Shown one piece after another: positions 8,592 through 15,661 of a DNA stretch of 64,000 nucleotides. A program made the translations under genes and the position numbers. This DNA comes from Apilactobacillus bombintestini (GTDB taxonomy: Bacteria > Bacillota > Bacilli > Lactobacillales > Lactobacillaceae): positions 186,001 to 250,000 of the forward strand of contig NZ_CP032626.1 in NCBI RefSeq assembly GCF_003627035.1. Direction: 5' to 3'. Positions within the stretch are counted from its first letter, which is position 1, and every line of letters begins with the position of its first letter. Below the pieces are notes generated by a model, which was not told the DNA's origin, did no database searches, and saw only the letters and a list, made by a program, of their open reading frames with translations.

Positions 8592-9800
8592 GTGAGTGGC
8601 AAACAAGTTAATTGGCAACAAAATTTAAATGTCCTATGGTTTGGTACCTTCATTGCTGGTATCGGCTTTAGTTGTATCAGTCCCTTTATCGCATTATTTA
8701 TTGGCCAACTAGGTCACTACAATGCTACCCAAACCTCTATGTATAGTGGAATGGCCTTTGCGGCACCATTCTTAATTAAGATGGTAATTTCTCCACTATG
8801 GGGTTACTTGGCGGATCGTTATGGAAGAAAACCAATGATGCTAAGAGCGTCTTTAGGGATGGCTATCGTCATTGGTGCCATGAGTTTGGTTACCAATGCT
8901 TGGCAATTAATTATTTTGCGCTTGCTACAAGGAGTCTTTGCCGGATTTATCAGTAATTCTAACGCCTTAGTGGCAGCCGAAACCCCTAAAGAACACGTGG
9001 GTAGTGCTTCGGGTAAATTGGCAACGGGAAACGTTTCGGGTACTTTGATTGGTCCGATGATAGGTGGATTAATCGCGGATACCTTTGGTTATCGTTATAC
9101 CTTCGTCATTACCGGAGTGGCTATGTTAATTTCGTTTTTCCTAAGTTTATTCTTGGTACATGAAAACTTCACGCCGGTTAAACGAGAAAAAGGTGAAAAA
9201 CAACCCCATTTCTTAAATGGTATTCCTACTAAACAAATCTTATTGGGAATGTTTATTACTACTTTATTTGTACAAGCTACTAATAACTCAGTAACGCCTA
9301 TCTTGAGTTTGTATGTAAAACAACTAGATCCTCATTCTACTAATATTGCACTTACGGCAGGAATTGTGCAGGCCATTAACGGAATTGCAATGGTTGCCAT
9401 AGCGCCGTTCTTCGGGCGATTAGGAGATAAAATCGGGTCGCATCAAATTTTAAAATTTGGTTTATTATTTTCTACCGTAGTCTTTTTCCTAACCACGTTT
9501 GTGCAAAACGTTTGGCAACTAGGGGGATTAAGATTATTAATCGGAATTTCCGATGCAGCACTCTTGCCAACTGTACAAGCAATGTTGGCTAAATATAGTC
9601 CTAAAGAACGCATTAGTCAGGTCTTTAGTTGGAATCAAAGTTTCCAAGCTGCCGGAAATGTTTCTGGACCGGTAATTGGTTCTTCCGTAGTATTAATCGG
9701 CGGTTACCGTGGTGTGTTTATCGCTACTGCCATACTAGCCGCAATTAACTTTATTTTAATTCGTAAAAATATTAGTTCTATTTCTGCAGATGAAGATTAA
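8592..9800 (+). CDS. MFS drug/metabolite exporter (DHA1 type, 12 helices)
   Basis: The 402-residue protein has 12 predicted helices and MFS motif A as GYLADRYGRKP between helices 2 and 3, repeated weakly as GRLGDKIGSH in the second half. It falls with multidrug exporters of the MFS DHA1 group; the substrate cannot be read from sequence. The start is a GTG at 8592 with GAGGAG 10 bases upstream. A paralogue of similar length and layout lies at 57312-58529. It is transcribed alone, with a promoter at 8519 and a terminator at 9804. Confidence 0.88.
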   Translation: MSGKQVNWQQNLNVLWFGTFIAGIGFSCISPFIALFIGQLGHYNATQTSMYSGMAFAAPFLIKMVISPLWGYLADRYGRKPMMLRASLGMAIVIGAMSLVTNAWQLIILRLLQGVFAGFISNSNALVAAETPKEHVGSASGKLATGNVSGTLIGPMIGGLIADTFGYRYTFVITGVAMLISFFLSLFLVHENFTPVKREKGEKQPHFLNGIPTKQILLGMFITTLFVQATNNSVTPILSLYVKQLDPHSTNIALTAGIVQAINGIAMVAIAPFFGRLGDKIGSHQILKFGLLFSTVVFFLTTFVQNVWQLGGLRLLIGISDAALLPTVQAMLAKYSPKERISQVFSWNQSFQAAGNVSGPVIGSSVVLIGGYRGVFIATAILAAINFILIRKNISSISADED

Positions 9801-9803
9801 ATT

Positions 9804-9830
9804 AAAAGAGCCTTGAGTAGGCTCTTTTTT
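9804..9830 (+). terminator. Terminator of the MFS gene
   Basis: AAAAGAGCC (9804-9812) pairs with GGCTCTTTT (9820-9828) around a 7-base loop, followed by T. Confidence 0.92.
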
Positions 9831-9939
9831 GTTGGTAATGTGTAAATAATCATAAAATATTTACGTTATTTTTAATCATTATTAAGTAAAAATGATGATA
9901 AAATGCCGATAAAAAATAACCTCTAAAGGAGGCATTTAC

Positions 9940-10524
9940 ATGTCACTTATTCATATTTCATCCTATATTCAAGAAGCTAGTTTAGTAGAAATTTATTCGA
10001 AGAGTAGGGATGAATACCAATACGAAGACTTCATTTTAGGAATTATCATTATGGAATTAAACGACTATATTTTGGTAAAAACCTATGATGAGTCCGCTTT
10101 GCTAGATACCTATACGTTATTGCGCAAAGATGATATTTCCAAGATTGCCACTGATACCGACTATACATCCGTATTCGAAGCTTACATCCGCATGAATCAA
10201 GAAAATGATGTATTAGATCCATTCAATATTCAGCAATTAGATAATATTTTACAGTTAAATGATTTCGATGAAATTATTCAGGCCTTTTTAGTTAATAATC
10301 GCGTATTAACGGTGGTTACAGATATCGATGACGAATCACACGTAGGTAGAATCATCGATTATAGAGGCGATAATATCGTCTTAGATGAGCAACAATATTT
10401 ACGAAGCTTTGGCATTATTGATGAAAACGATAATCCTGTAATTTCACTGGAAGATGTTACTTTAATCGACTTGGTTAGCAAAGCTAATTTACTGTATGAA
10501 AACTACTTAAATCAAGAAAAATGA
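9940..10524 (+). CDS. Acidic protein of unknown function, 194 residues
   Basis: A strong site (AAAGGAGG, 7 bases before ATG) starts a soluble, strongly acidic protein with no signal peptide or membrane helix. The two halves look weakly alike: residues 30-65 (GIIIMELNDYILVKTYDES..) and 136-180 (GRIIDYRGDNIVLDEQQ..) both resemble short beta-barrel repeats followed by a helix, suggesting an internal duplication. I recognise no family. No terminator is visible between this gene and the RNA promoter at 10549, so read-through into the RNA-nuclease unit is possible. Confidence 0.8.
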   Translation: MSLIHISSYIQEASLVEIYSKSRDEYQYEDFILGIIIMELNDYILVKTYDESALLDTYTLLRKDDISKIATDTDYTSVFEAYIRMNQENDVLDPFNIQQLDNILQLNDFDEIIQAFLVNNRVLTVVTDIDDESHVGRIIDYRGDNIVLDEQQYLRSFGIIDENDNPVISLEDVTLIDLVSKANLLYENYLNQEK

Positions 10525-10548
10525 TAAGTTATTTTATGTTAGTATATT

Positions 10549-10577
10549 TTGACTGTATTATGTATGTTTGATATTAT
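10549..10577 (+). promoter_or_regulatory. Promoter of the short structured RNA
   Basis: TTGACT (10549-10554) and TATTAT (10572-10577), 17 bases apart. Predicted transcription start is near 10584. Confidence 0.6.
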
Positions 10578-10583
10578 AATAAG

Positions 10584-10760
10584 TGTAACAAGAAAGTTTA
10601 ATAATGCGGGTCAGAGGATATGACTTGCACCCGCCTGTGGGCTTCTTTATGAAGTAAAATAATAACAGGACTACCATTCTCCTAGGTAATAGGAGGCATA
10701 TCTAGCGTGAGGTGAAACTCAATACGTGGAAAAAGAGGGCTATATGCACTCTTTTTTTTT
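10584..10760 (+). ncRNA. Structured ~175-nt RNA in front of a PBECR4-like nuclease gene
   Basis: The stretch from the promoter at 10549 to the T9 run at 10752-10760 encodes no protein but folds into successive hairpins: GCGGGT/ACCCGC (10606-10611 with 10629-10634); CTGT/ACAG (10635-10638 with 10665-10668) enclosing CTTC/GAAG; TCTCCT/AGGAGG (10678-10683 with 10691-10696); and TGAG/CTCA (10708-10711 with 10718-10721). The terminator stem is AAAAAGAG/CTCTTTTT (10730-10737 with 10749-10756). Its loop can pair with upstream GCATAT..AGC (10696-10706 with 10739-10747), giving an H-type pseudoknot or an alternative to the terminator. It resembles no riboswitch class I know. It could be an attenuator or an RNA antitoxin. 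Confidence 0.55.
10730..10760 (+). terminator. Terminator between the RNA and the nuclease gene
   Basis: An 8-bp stem AAAAAGAG/CTCTTTTT with an 11-base loop and a run of nine T. The nuclease ribosome site GGGGAG begins at the very next base, so expression of the nuclease needs read-through or anti-termination. Confidence 0.8.
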
Positions 10761-10772
10761 GGGGAGAAAATT

Positions 10773-11426
10773 ATGAAATATGATGTGAACTTTTTGAAAA
10801 CTTTCGATGGTGGAATTAATCCATTAAATGTTGATATGTCAGAGTTAGCTAACACTATAGAAGCTAATGTTTCTCAATATGAATATTGTTATGAAACTAA
10901 TTTAAAAGAATGTCCTAAAGTAGTCATTCAAGTAACTAATGAAAATATTCCACACTTACTGGGATTATCTAAGAATCATCATAATGGTCTTCCAGAATAC
11001 AATGCTAGGGCTATTTTTGAAGGATTAAAATCTGACTGGACATTGGAGAGTTTAAAAAAAGGAGATAGTAAATGGTTCTTAAATAATAAAGATAAAATAG
11101 TAGGTGTTATGCTACTTTATCAAATATTGCATATTAAGGAATGCAAAGTTTATAGTACTAAACATATTTTCAATACATATTTAGGTCGTAAGTTTAAAAG
11201 AGACAATATTTATTTTGTTGTATTTAAACTATCTAATAAGAAAAAATACACTATAGAATTATCACCCATTAAAGGAACAGATAATAAATTTATTCCCAGA
11301 AGCTTAAAAATAAATGACAAAAGATTTAATAACTGTGAAGAAATTTCCATGTCACTTATTAGTCGAGAACGTATCAGAAGAAAATCAAAGAAAAAGAAAT
11401 TCAAGAAGGTTCGCTGGAGCAAATAA
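10773..11426 (+). CDS. PBECR4-like (BECR-fold) ribonuclease, candidate toxin
   Basis: The 217-residue protein has a central region, KVVIQVTNENIPHLLGLSKNH.. to residue 100, that resembles the PBECR4 domain (phage Barnase-EndoU-ColicinE5/D-RelE-like nuclease), including the PHLLGL-H pattern and the later YFVVFKLSNKKKYTIELSPIKG strands. The C-terminal tail is extremely basic (RRKSKKKKFKKVRWSK), fitting RNA contact. This assignment is by eye and the active site is not proven. The gene is poorer in GC than pepN or the OYE gene and has no nuclease-like neighbours. Its ribosome site abuts the terminator of the preceding RNA, the arrangement known from type III toxin-antitoxin loci, although the RNA here lacks the tandem repeats usual in that class. 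Confidence 0.6.
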   Translation: MKYDVNFLKTFDGGINPLNVDMSELANTIEANVSQYEYCYETNLKECPKVVIQVTNENIPHLLGLSKNHHNGLPEYNARAIFEGLKSDWTLESLKKGDSKWFLNNKDKIVGVMLLYQILHIKECKVYSTKHIFNTYLGRKFKRDNIYFVVFKLSNKKKYTIELSPIKGTDNKFIPRSLKINDKRFNNCEEISMSLISRERIRRKSKKKKFKKVRWSK

Positions 11427-11455
11427 TTATTATATTAGTTGATAAAACAAAATAG

Positions 11456-11483
11456 TTGGCAAAGCGTCCACAATGTTTATAAT
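11456..11483 (+). promoter_or_regulatory. Predicted promoter of the gene at 11512
   Basis: TTGGCA (11456-11461) and TATAAT (11478-11483) with a 16-base spacer. Confidence 0.6.
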
Positions 11484-11511
11484 TATTTAAATAACTTAAA
11501 GGAGGCCGCTT

Positions 11512-11766
11512 ATGCAATCAGCTGAAATTGATCAACATTTAAAAACTTTAAAAAAGACGCGTTCACATATCATTAATGCGTTAGATGGCACTAATGAAAA
11601 CAGTAACGTAGTGCGTGATATTGACCATTTAGTCGAATATTTAACTACTACTGATCACGAAGCTATTACCTCCGAATACGTGGATCGCAAGTTTCGTATC
11701 ATCAATGGAGAAATTCAATGTTCATTGGATTGCTTCACCCATGCCATGCAAGCACTACAAAAATAA
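11512..11766 (+). CDS. Small helical protein of unknown function, 84 residues
   Basis: A strong AAAGGAGG site and its own promoter and terminator support a real gene. The product is soluble, largely helical and contains two Cys-free halves except for a single SLDCF near the C-terminus. No signal peptide or known domain is recognised. It lies between the nuclease and an Old Yellow Enzyme but is transcriptionally separate from both. Confidence 0.75.
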   Translation: MQSAEIDQHLKTLKKTRSHIINALDGTNENSNVVRDIDHLVEYLTTTDHEAITSEYVDRKFRIINGEIQCSLDCFTHAMQALQK

Positions 11767-11794
11767 GTTCCTACTTAGTAGGGGCTTTTTATTT
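11765..11794 (+). terminator. Terminator of the 84-residue gene
   Basis: AAGTTCCTAC pairs with GTAGGGGCTT (two G-T pairs) around a 3-base loop, followed by TTTTTATTTT. The stem overlaps the stop codon. Confidence 0.7.
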
Positions 11795-11859
11795 TACATA
11801 GTTTTTAGATAATTTTATAATTTATTAACAATAAAGAAGTGAGAAAAGGGAGCGTTATT

Positions 11860-12894
11860 ATGTCGAAATTATTATCACCTGCTAATGTAGGAGGCTTATC
11901 ATTAGCTAACCGTGTGGTAATGTCACCTATGTGCAATTATGAAGTACTTAAACAAGATGGTATTCCTACCCCTTATCATTTTGCCCATTATGGGATGCGT
12001 GCCATTAGTAAAGTGGGATTAATTATCACCGAATCTACGGCGGTAGATCCTCATGGTCGTATTAGTAATTATGATTTAGGTTTGTGGGATGACGCTCAAG
12101 TGCCTGAATACAAACGTTTAGTAGATTCACTACACTACCTAGGAACTAAAGTGGGAGTGCAATTAAATCACGCTGGTAGAAAGGCCGAAGGGGAAGCTCA
12201 TCCGGTAGCACCTAGTGCCATTGCTTTTGACGAAAACAGTCAAACTCCCGATGAACTAACCGTCGACCAAATTCAACACATTGTTAAAGAATTTGGGGCA
12301 GCTGCTAAACGTGCTAGTGAAGCTGGCGTAGATATGATTGAAATCCATGGGGCTCATGGTTACTTGTTAAATCAATTCTTATCTGCTGTAACTAACCACC
12401 GTGAAGATGAATATGGTGGTACTTTGGAAAATCGTTACCGCATCGTTCGTGAAGTAATTGAAGCTATTCAAGTAAACTTCAAAGGTCCTATTTGGATTCG
12501 TCTATCCCTAACTGATTATGACGATACTGGTAAGGAAAATACCATGAAAGAATGGCAACAAATTGGTCGTTGGTTAGAATCTGCTGGTATTAAATTAATT
12601 GATGTTTCTACTGGTGGTTTATTACCTAAGGGACCTAACTTCCCAGTACATGATGGTTACCAAACTCCATTTGCTACTAAGATGAAGAAAGCAGTAAACA
12701 TTGATGTATCTACAGTAGGTCTATTAGATAATCCTGGTCTATGTGAATACATTTTGCAAAATAATCAAGCTGACCTAATCATGGAAGGTCGTGCCTTACT
12801 ACGTAACACTAATTGGTTAATGGACGCTGCTCATGAATTACATGATCATGAATTCAAACCATATAATGTTTCTTATGAACGTGGTCAAAAATAA
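11860..12894 (+). CDS. Old Yellow Enzyme family NADPH/NADH:flavin oxidoreductase (NamA/YqjM-like)
   Basis: FMN-dependent ene-reductases of this family reduce activated C=C bonds in the cytoplasm. The 344-residue TIM-barrel protein shows NRVVMSPMCNYE at the N-terminus, QLNHAGRKAE, the substrate-binding pair H163 and H166 in EIHGAHGYLLNQF, NHREDEYGGTLENR, and the FMN-phosphate motif LIMEGRALLRN. H163/H166 correspond to the His pair of Bacillus YqjM. The ATG at 11860 has GGGAG 8 bases upstream; a GTG at 11839 has no suitable site. Natural substrate unknown; enzymes of this group often respond to electrophile or oxidative stress. Confidence 0.92.
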   Translation: MSKLLSPANVGGLSLANRVVMSPMCNYEVLKQDGIPTPYHFAHYGMRAISKVGLIITESTAVDPHGRISNYDLGLWDDAQVPEYKRLVDSLHYLGTKVGVQLNHAGRKAEGEAHPVAPSAIAFDENSQTPDELTVDQIQHIVKEFGAAAKRASEAGVDMIEIHGAHGYLLNQFLSAVTNHREDEYGGTLENRYRIVREVIEAIQVNFKGPIWIRLSLTDYDDTGKENTMKEWQQIGRWLESAGIKLIDVSTGGLLPKGPNFPVHDGYQTPFATKMKKAVNIDVSTVGLLDNPGLCEYILQNNQADLIMEGRALLRNTNWLMDAAHELHDHEFKPYNVSYERGQK

Positions 12895-12975
12895 TAAGTT
12901 AAGCTGCAAATTAACTTATTTTAAAATTTTAGCTTGTTATTCCAAAAATTAAGTGCAATGAAAGTACTTATAAGA

Positions 12976-13008
12976 AAAAACGCTTCAGCTAGTAGTTGAG
13001 GCGTTTTT
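12976..13008 (+). terminator. Terminator of the OYE gene
   Basis: AAAAACGCTTCA pairs with TGAGGCGTTTTT around a 9-base loop, with a T run. It is about 80 bases after the stop; the gap holds nothing recognisable. Confidence 0.88.
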
Positions 13009-13074
13009 CTTTTTCACATTGCACGCAAATAGGTATATAATATTTCCCAATACATACGTAATTGAGGTGATAAC

Positions 13075-13356
13075 ATGTATTGGACTGACGAAAGAATCCA
13101 AACTTACCGTGCTAAGATCAAAGGTGCTTGGTACGTTCAAGAATTTAAGAAACATTATCAATATGACTTAAGAAAACCTGAAGATAAAGTACGCATGTAT
13201 CGTGAATTAGACCCTAAAGAAGTAAAATCTTGCTTCGATAGTTTAATGGACGATTACGAAGCTGATTATTTAAAGAAATTAAATGCCATGACTAATGATG
13301 ACTTATTAGAAACTCTCGATAATTTAAGAGAAGATGGCTACATCGATATGATGTAA
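13075..13356 (+). CDS. Small charged protein of unknown function, 93 residues
   Basis: GAGGTG precedes the ATG by 6 bases. The product is soluble, rich in Asp, Glu, Lys and Tyr, predicted helical throughout (WYVQEFKKHYQYDLRKPEDK.., NDDLLETLDNLREDG) and has one Cys. No family recognised. It is followed directly by a terminator and stands alone. Confidence 0.78.
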   Translation: MYWTDERIQTYRAKIKGAWYVQEFKKHYQYDLRKPEDKVRMYRELDPKEVKSCFDSLMDDYEADYLKKLNAMTNDDLLETLDNLREDGYIDMM

Positions 13357-13360
13357 AAAA

Positions 13361-13396
13361 CTCCGTTGCTAGATAACTAGTAACGGAGCTTTTTTT
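13361..13396. terminator. Bidirectional terminator
   Basis: CTCCGTTGCTAG (13361-13372) pairs with CTAGTAACGGAG (13377-13388; one G-T), with a T run on the plus side and an A run on the minus side. It serves genes ending at 13356 and 13395. Confidence 0.92.
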
Positions 13397-13991
13397 AGTT
13401 GTTATTTAATTTAGTCATACTCTTTTTAGTTAATTTTTGACTATTGAAAGTTAGATTATAAGCACGACCACTGGAATCAATTTGATAAGTCATGAATTGG
13501 AAACCATCAGATACTTGTTCTTCTAGCGGAGCACCCAATTGTTTTTGGACTTCTTGGAAAGTAGTGCCATTCTTTAATTTGTCTACTTTGTTTTTAGAAA
13601 CAATTTTACTCTTAGTGTTTTGATCATAACCTTTACTCAACACTTTATCTTTGTAAATAATGGCGAATACGTATTTCACTTGTGCATTATTGTCCATATT
13701 CCATACATATTGCTTAGCTTGTTTATTATTGCTTAAGGAAGTATCGACCATTCTGGAAGGGGTACCTAATACTTTAATGGCTTCTTTTTTGGTGTTGCCT
13801 CCATGTAAGTAACGGTCAGTATATTGCAATTTATTATATTTTTGCAGTGAAATACCACTAGTGTCAAAAGCAGTTGCTAGTGGAGATTTAGGTGCATGAA
13901 ATTGTTTACCATCAGTGTTATTTTTACCACAAGCGCTTAGTATTAATAAACTAGTTCCAGATACTAGTAGTAATTTATATAATTTTTTCAT
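13395..13991 (-). CDS. Lipoprotein with two BamE/SmpA-like repeats
   Basis: The 198-residue protein has a lipoprotein signal peptide ending LILSACG (Cys21). Two copies of a repeat follow, each with the form hxxGxTxxEaxxxLGxP: GGNTKKEAIKVLGTP (about 64-78) and NGTTFQEVQKQLGAP (about 140-154), each followed by beta strands (QYVWNM, QFMTYQI). This is the layout of Gram-positive DUF3862/BLIP-like lipoproteins. It would be tethered to the outer face of the membrane. Role unknown. Transcribed alone. Confidence 0.82.
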   Translation of the reverse strand: MKKLYKLLLVSGTSLLILSACGKNNTDGKQFHAPKSPLATAFDTSGISLQKYNKLQYTDRYLHGGNTKKEAIKVLGTPSRMVDTSLSNNKQAKQYVWNMDNNAQVKYVFAIIYKDKVLSKGYDQNTKSKIVSKNKVDKLKNGTTFQEVQKQLGAPLEEQVSDGFQFMTYQIDSSGRAYNLTFNSQKLTKKSMTKLNNN

Positions 13992-14158
13992 ATTATTACC
14001 TCTATGTATTATTATTCTTAACTATATTTTACTCAGAAATAATAGTAAATATCAATTAATAGACACCCATTAGAGCTAATAAATTTGAGAAAATCACTTG
14101 AAAAAAGTAAGTGAAAATCCTAAAATCATACATGTAATTAAATAAGGAGGTACCAATT

Positions 14159-14671
14159 ATGACTAAAATTGCTGCAATTGTTACCAGCGGTTACGAGGAT
14201 TCTGAATTAACTTCACCTAAGAAGGCTTTAGAAGACGCTGGTTACACCGTAGACATTATCGAAAACAATGCTAACACCGAAATCACTGGTGAACACGGTG
14301 ATAAACAAACCGTAGACGTAGCTATCGATGACGCCAACTTTGACGATTACGATGGTTTACTACTACCCGGTGGAGGTTCACCTGACGCACTACGTGTCGA
14401 TGACCGTTACAACAACTTTGTAAAGAAGTTCTTGTTAGCTAACAAGCCCGTATTTGCAATTTGTCACGGTCCTCAATTCTTTATTCAAACTGGTTTAACT
14501 AACGAATTGAAGCTAACTGCTTACACTACTATTCGTTACGACCTATTCTACGCTGGCGCTGAAGTTCTAGATGAACCCGTAGTAGTAGATCAAAAACATC
14601 ATTTAGTAACTAGTCGTACACCTGACGATCTAGAATACTTCAATGATGCTATGTTAAATCAATTAAAGTAA
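14159..14671 (+). CDS. DJ-1/PfpI family protein (general stress protein 18 / YraA type)
   Basis: The 170-residue cytoplasmic protein has the nucleophile-elbow motif AICHGPQ with C102 and H103, and GLLLPGGGSPD preceding it, the order expected for class I amidotransferase-like DJ-1/PfpI proteins. Relatives act as deglycases or chaperones under stress; protease activity is doubtful. The N-terminal Glu of the family triad is plausible at TSGYEDSE. AAGGAGG lies before the ATG. Codons are G/C-ending compared with neighbours, suggesting good expression. Single-gene unit. Confidence 0.92.
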   Translation: MTKIAAIVTSGYEDSELTSPKKALEDAGYTVDIIENNANTEITGEHGDKQTVDVAIDDANFDDYDGLLLPGGGSPDALRVDDRYNNFVKKFLLANKPVFAICHGPQFFIQTGLTNELKLTAYTTIRYDLFYAGAEVLDEPVVVDQKHHLVTSRTPDDLEYFNDAMLNQLK

Positions 14672-14691
14672 TTTATTAATAACTAATAAAA

Positions 14692-14722
14692 CCGCTATTG
14701 TTCAGCAATAGCGGCTTTTTTT
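14692..14722. terminator. Bidirectional terminator
   Basis: CCGCTATTG pairs with CAATAGCGG around a 5-base loop, with T7 on the plus side; the convergent tetR gene ends at 14721. Confidence 0.92.
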
Positions 14723-15290
14723 ATTGACGAATAACGATACCACACATTTCAGTCATGGAAGTGTTAATTAATTTGTAGAAAATGTTTTTGAATTCTTCCG
14801 GTGATGCGGGGATAGGTTGAGAAATCCAAGATAAAACGGCATCTAAAATTACACGGAAAAAGAAACTCATAGCGAAATATTTAGGAACGCCATATTTCTT
14901 TTCATCGTAGTGGGCGAAGTATGGAATTAAGAATTTAGCGTAATGTTCTTGTAAGAAACTAAATAACTGCGGTTCGTAGAAGTTGTATAGGATTTTGATG
15001 AATTCGCGATCATGATAAATTAACGGGCAAACTTTTTCGGTTAGTACGTAAAAGAAGTTGTTGTATTCGCTATTAACTTCAGCGAATTTTTCATCTAGGG
15101 ATGTACTAATAGATTTTTCAATGTAGCGGATAATATCAATTTTATTTTTAAAATGGTTATAAAAAGTACCCCGTGAGATATTGGCATTATCAATAATGTC
15201 GTTAGTGCTGATAGTGTTGATATCCTGTTGAGCGGTTAGATTAAGAAAAGATAGTATAATTTTTCTCTTAGACTTATTTTTTATTATCAT
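14721..15290 (-). CDS. TetR/AcrR family transcriptional regulator
   Basis: The 189-residue protein has an N-terminal TetR helix-turn-helix (ISTNDIIDNANISRGTFYNHFKNK, about residues 27-50) and a helical ligand domain of the DhaS/TetR_C_8-like type. GGAGG lies 7 bases before the ATG. The 1.1-kb space upstream contains no protein gene but does hold an inverted repeat fitting a TetR operator at 15465-15475 and a large structured RNA transcribed away from tetR. Likely autoregulated; effector and other targets unknown. Confidence 0.9.
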   Translation of the reverse strand: MIIKNKSKRKIILSFLNLTAQQDINTISTNDIIDNANISRGTFYNHFKNKIDIIRYIEKSISTSLDEKFAEVNSEYNNFFYVLTEKVCPLIYHDREFIKILYNFYEPQLFSFLQEHYAKFLIPYFAHYDEKKYGVPKYFAMSFFFRVILDAVLSWISQPIPASPEEFKNIFYKLINTSMTEMCGIVIRQ

Positions 15291-15302
15291 AAAATACCTC
15301 CT

Positions 15303-15341
15303 CTGTGTAAAAATTTATCGACGAATTAATAAATCACACAG
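15303..15341. repeat. Inverted repeat in the tetR leader
   Basis: CTGTGT (15303-15308) is mirrored by ACACAG (15336-15341), with further complementary A/T bases inside. It lies 13 bases before the tetR start and may be an operator or a leader hairpin near its ribosome site. Confidence 0.3.
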
Positions 15342-15464
15342 TTTAATTTCTTTTGTCTATACAGGTATTATAATGATAAATACCCCAAATAAATCTTAAG
15401 ATTTGTATAAGATTTCCCCGCCAGATTAGATTTTTACCATAGTAATGTGACATTATGACCTATC

Positions 15465-15475
15465 TAGACGGTCTA
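15465..15475. promoter_or_regulatory. Candidate TetR operator
   Basis: TAGAC-G-GTCTA is a perfect interrupted palindrome of the kind bound by LmrA/QacR-type TetR proteins. A second palindrome, TAATGT-G-ACATTA (15443-15455), is just to its left, and a half-site GTCTATA occurs at 15355-15361 near the predicted tetR promoter. Assignment to the adjacent tetR is inference. Confidence 0.4.
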
Positions 15476-15626
15476 TCCATTTGAAAGTTATAAAATGGTT
15501 TAATTTACTTAAAAGAAAATTTTTTATAATGCTTTTTGGATACTTAATGCAAATTATTGAAAAATAGTTTAATAATTACGGGAAATAATTATGTTATTTT
15601 TATAAAATTATCTAAAAAACGTTGAT

Positions 15627-15655
15627 TTGACAACGGTTTTAAAGTTATGTAATCT
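15627..15655 (+). promoter_or_regulatory. Promoter of the large non-coding RNA
   Basis: A consensus TTGACA (15627-15632) with a 17-base spacer to TAATCT (15650-15655). Predicted start is near 15662. The 370 bases between tetR and this point otherwise hold only the palindromes noted. Confidence 0.65.
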
Positions 15656-15661
15656 TATGGC

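Noticed and set aside
10584-10760. Possible 6S RNA, SRP RNA or a known riboswitch
   Set aside because: No SRP core sequence, no long single-bubble hairpin of 6S type, and no match to FMN, TPP, cobalamin, lysine, SAM, ZTP, M-box or T-box signatures that I can recall.
10584-10760. Tandem antitoxin repeats as in ToxIN
   Set aside because: Searched by eye for repeated units; the hairpins differ from each other, so a classical repeat-type antitoxin is not supported.
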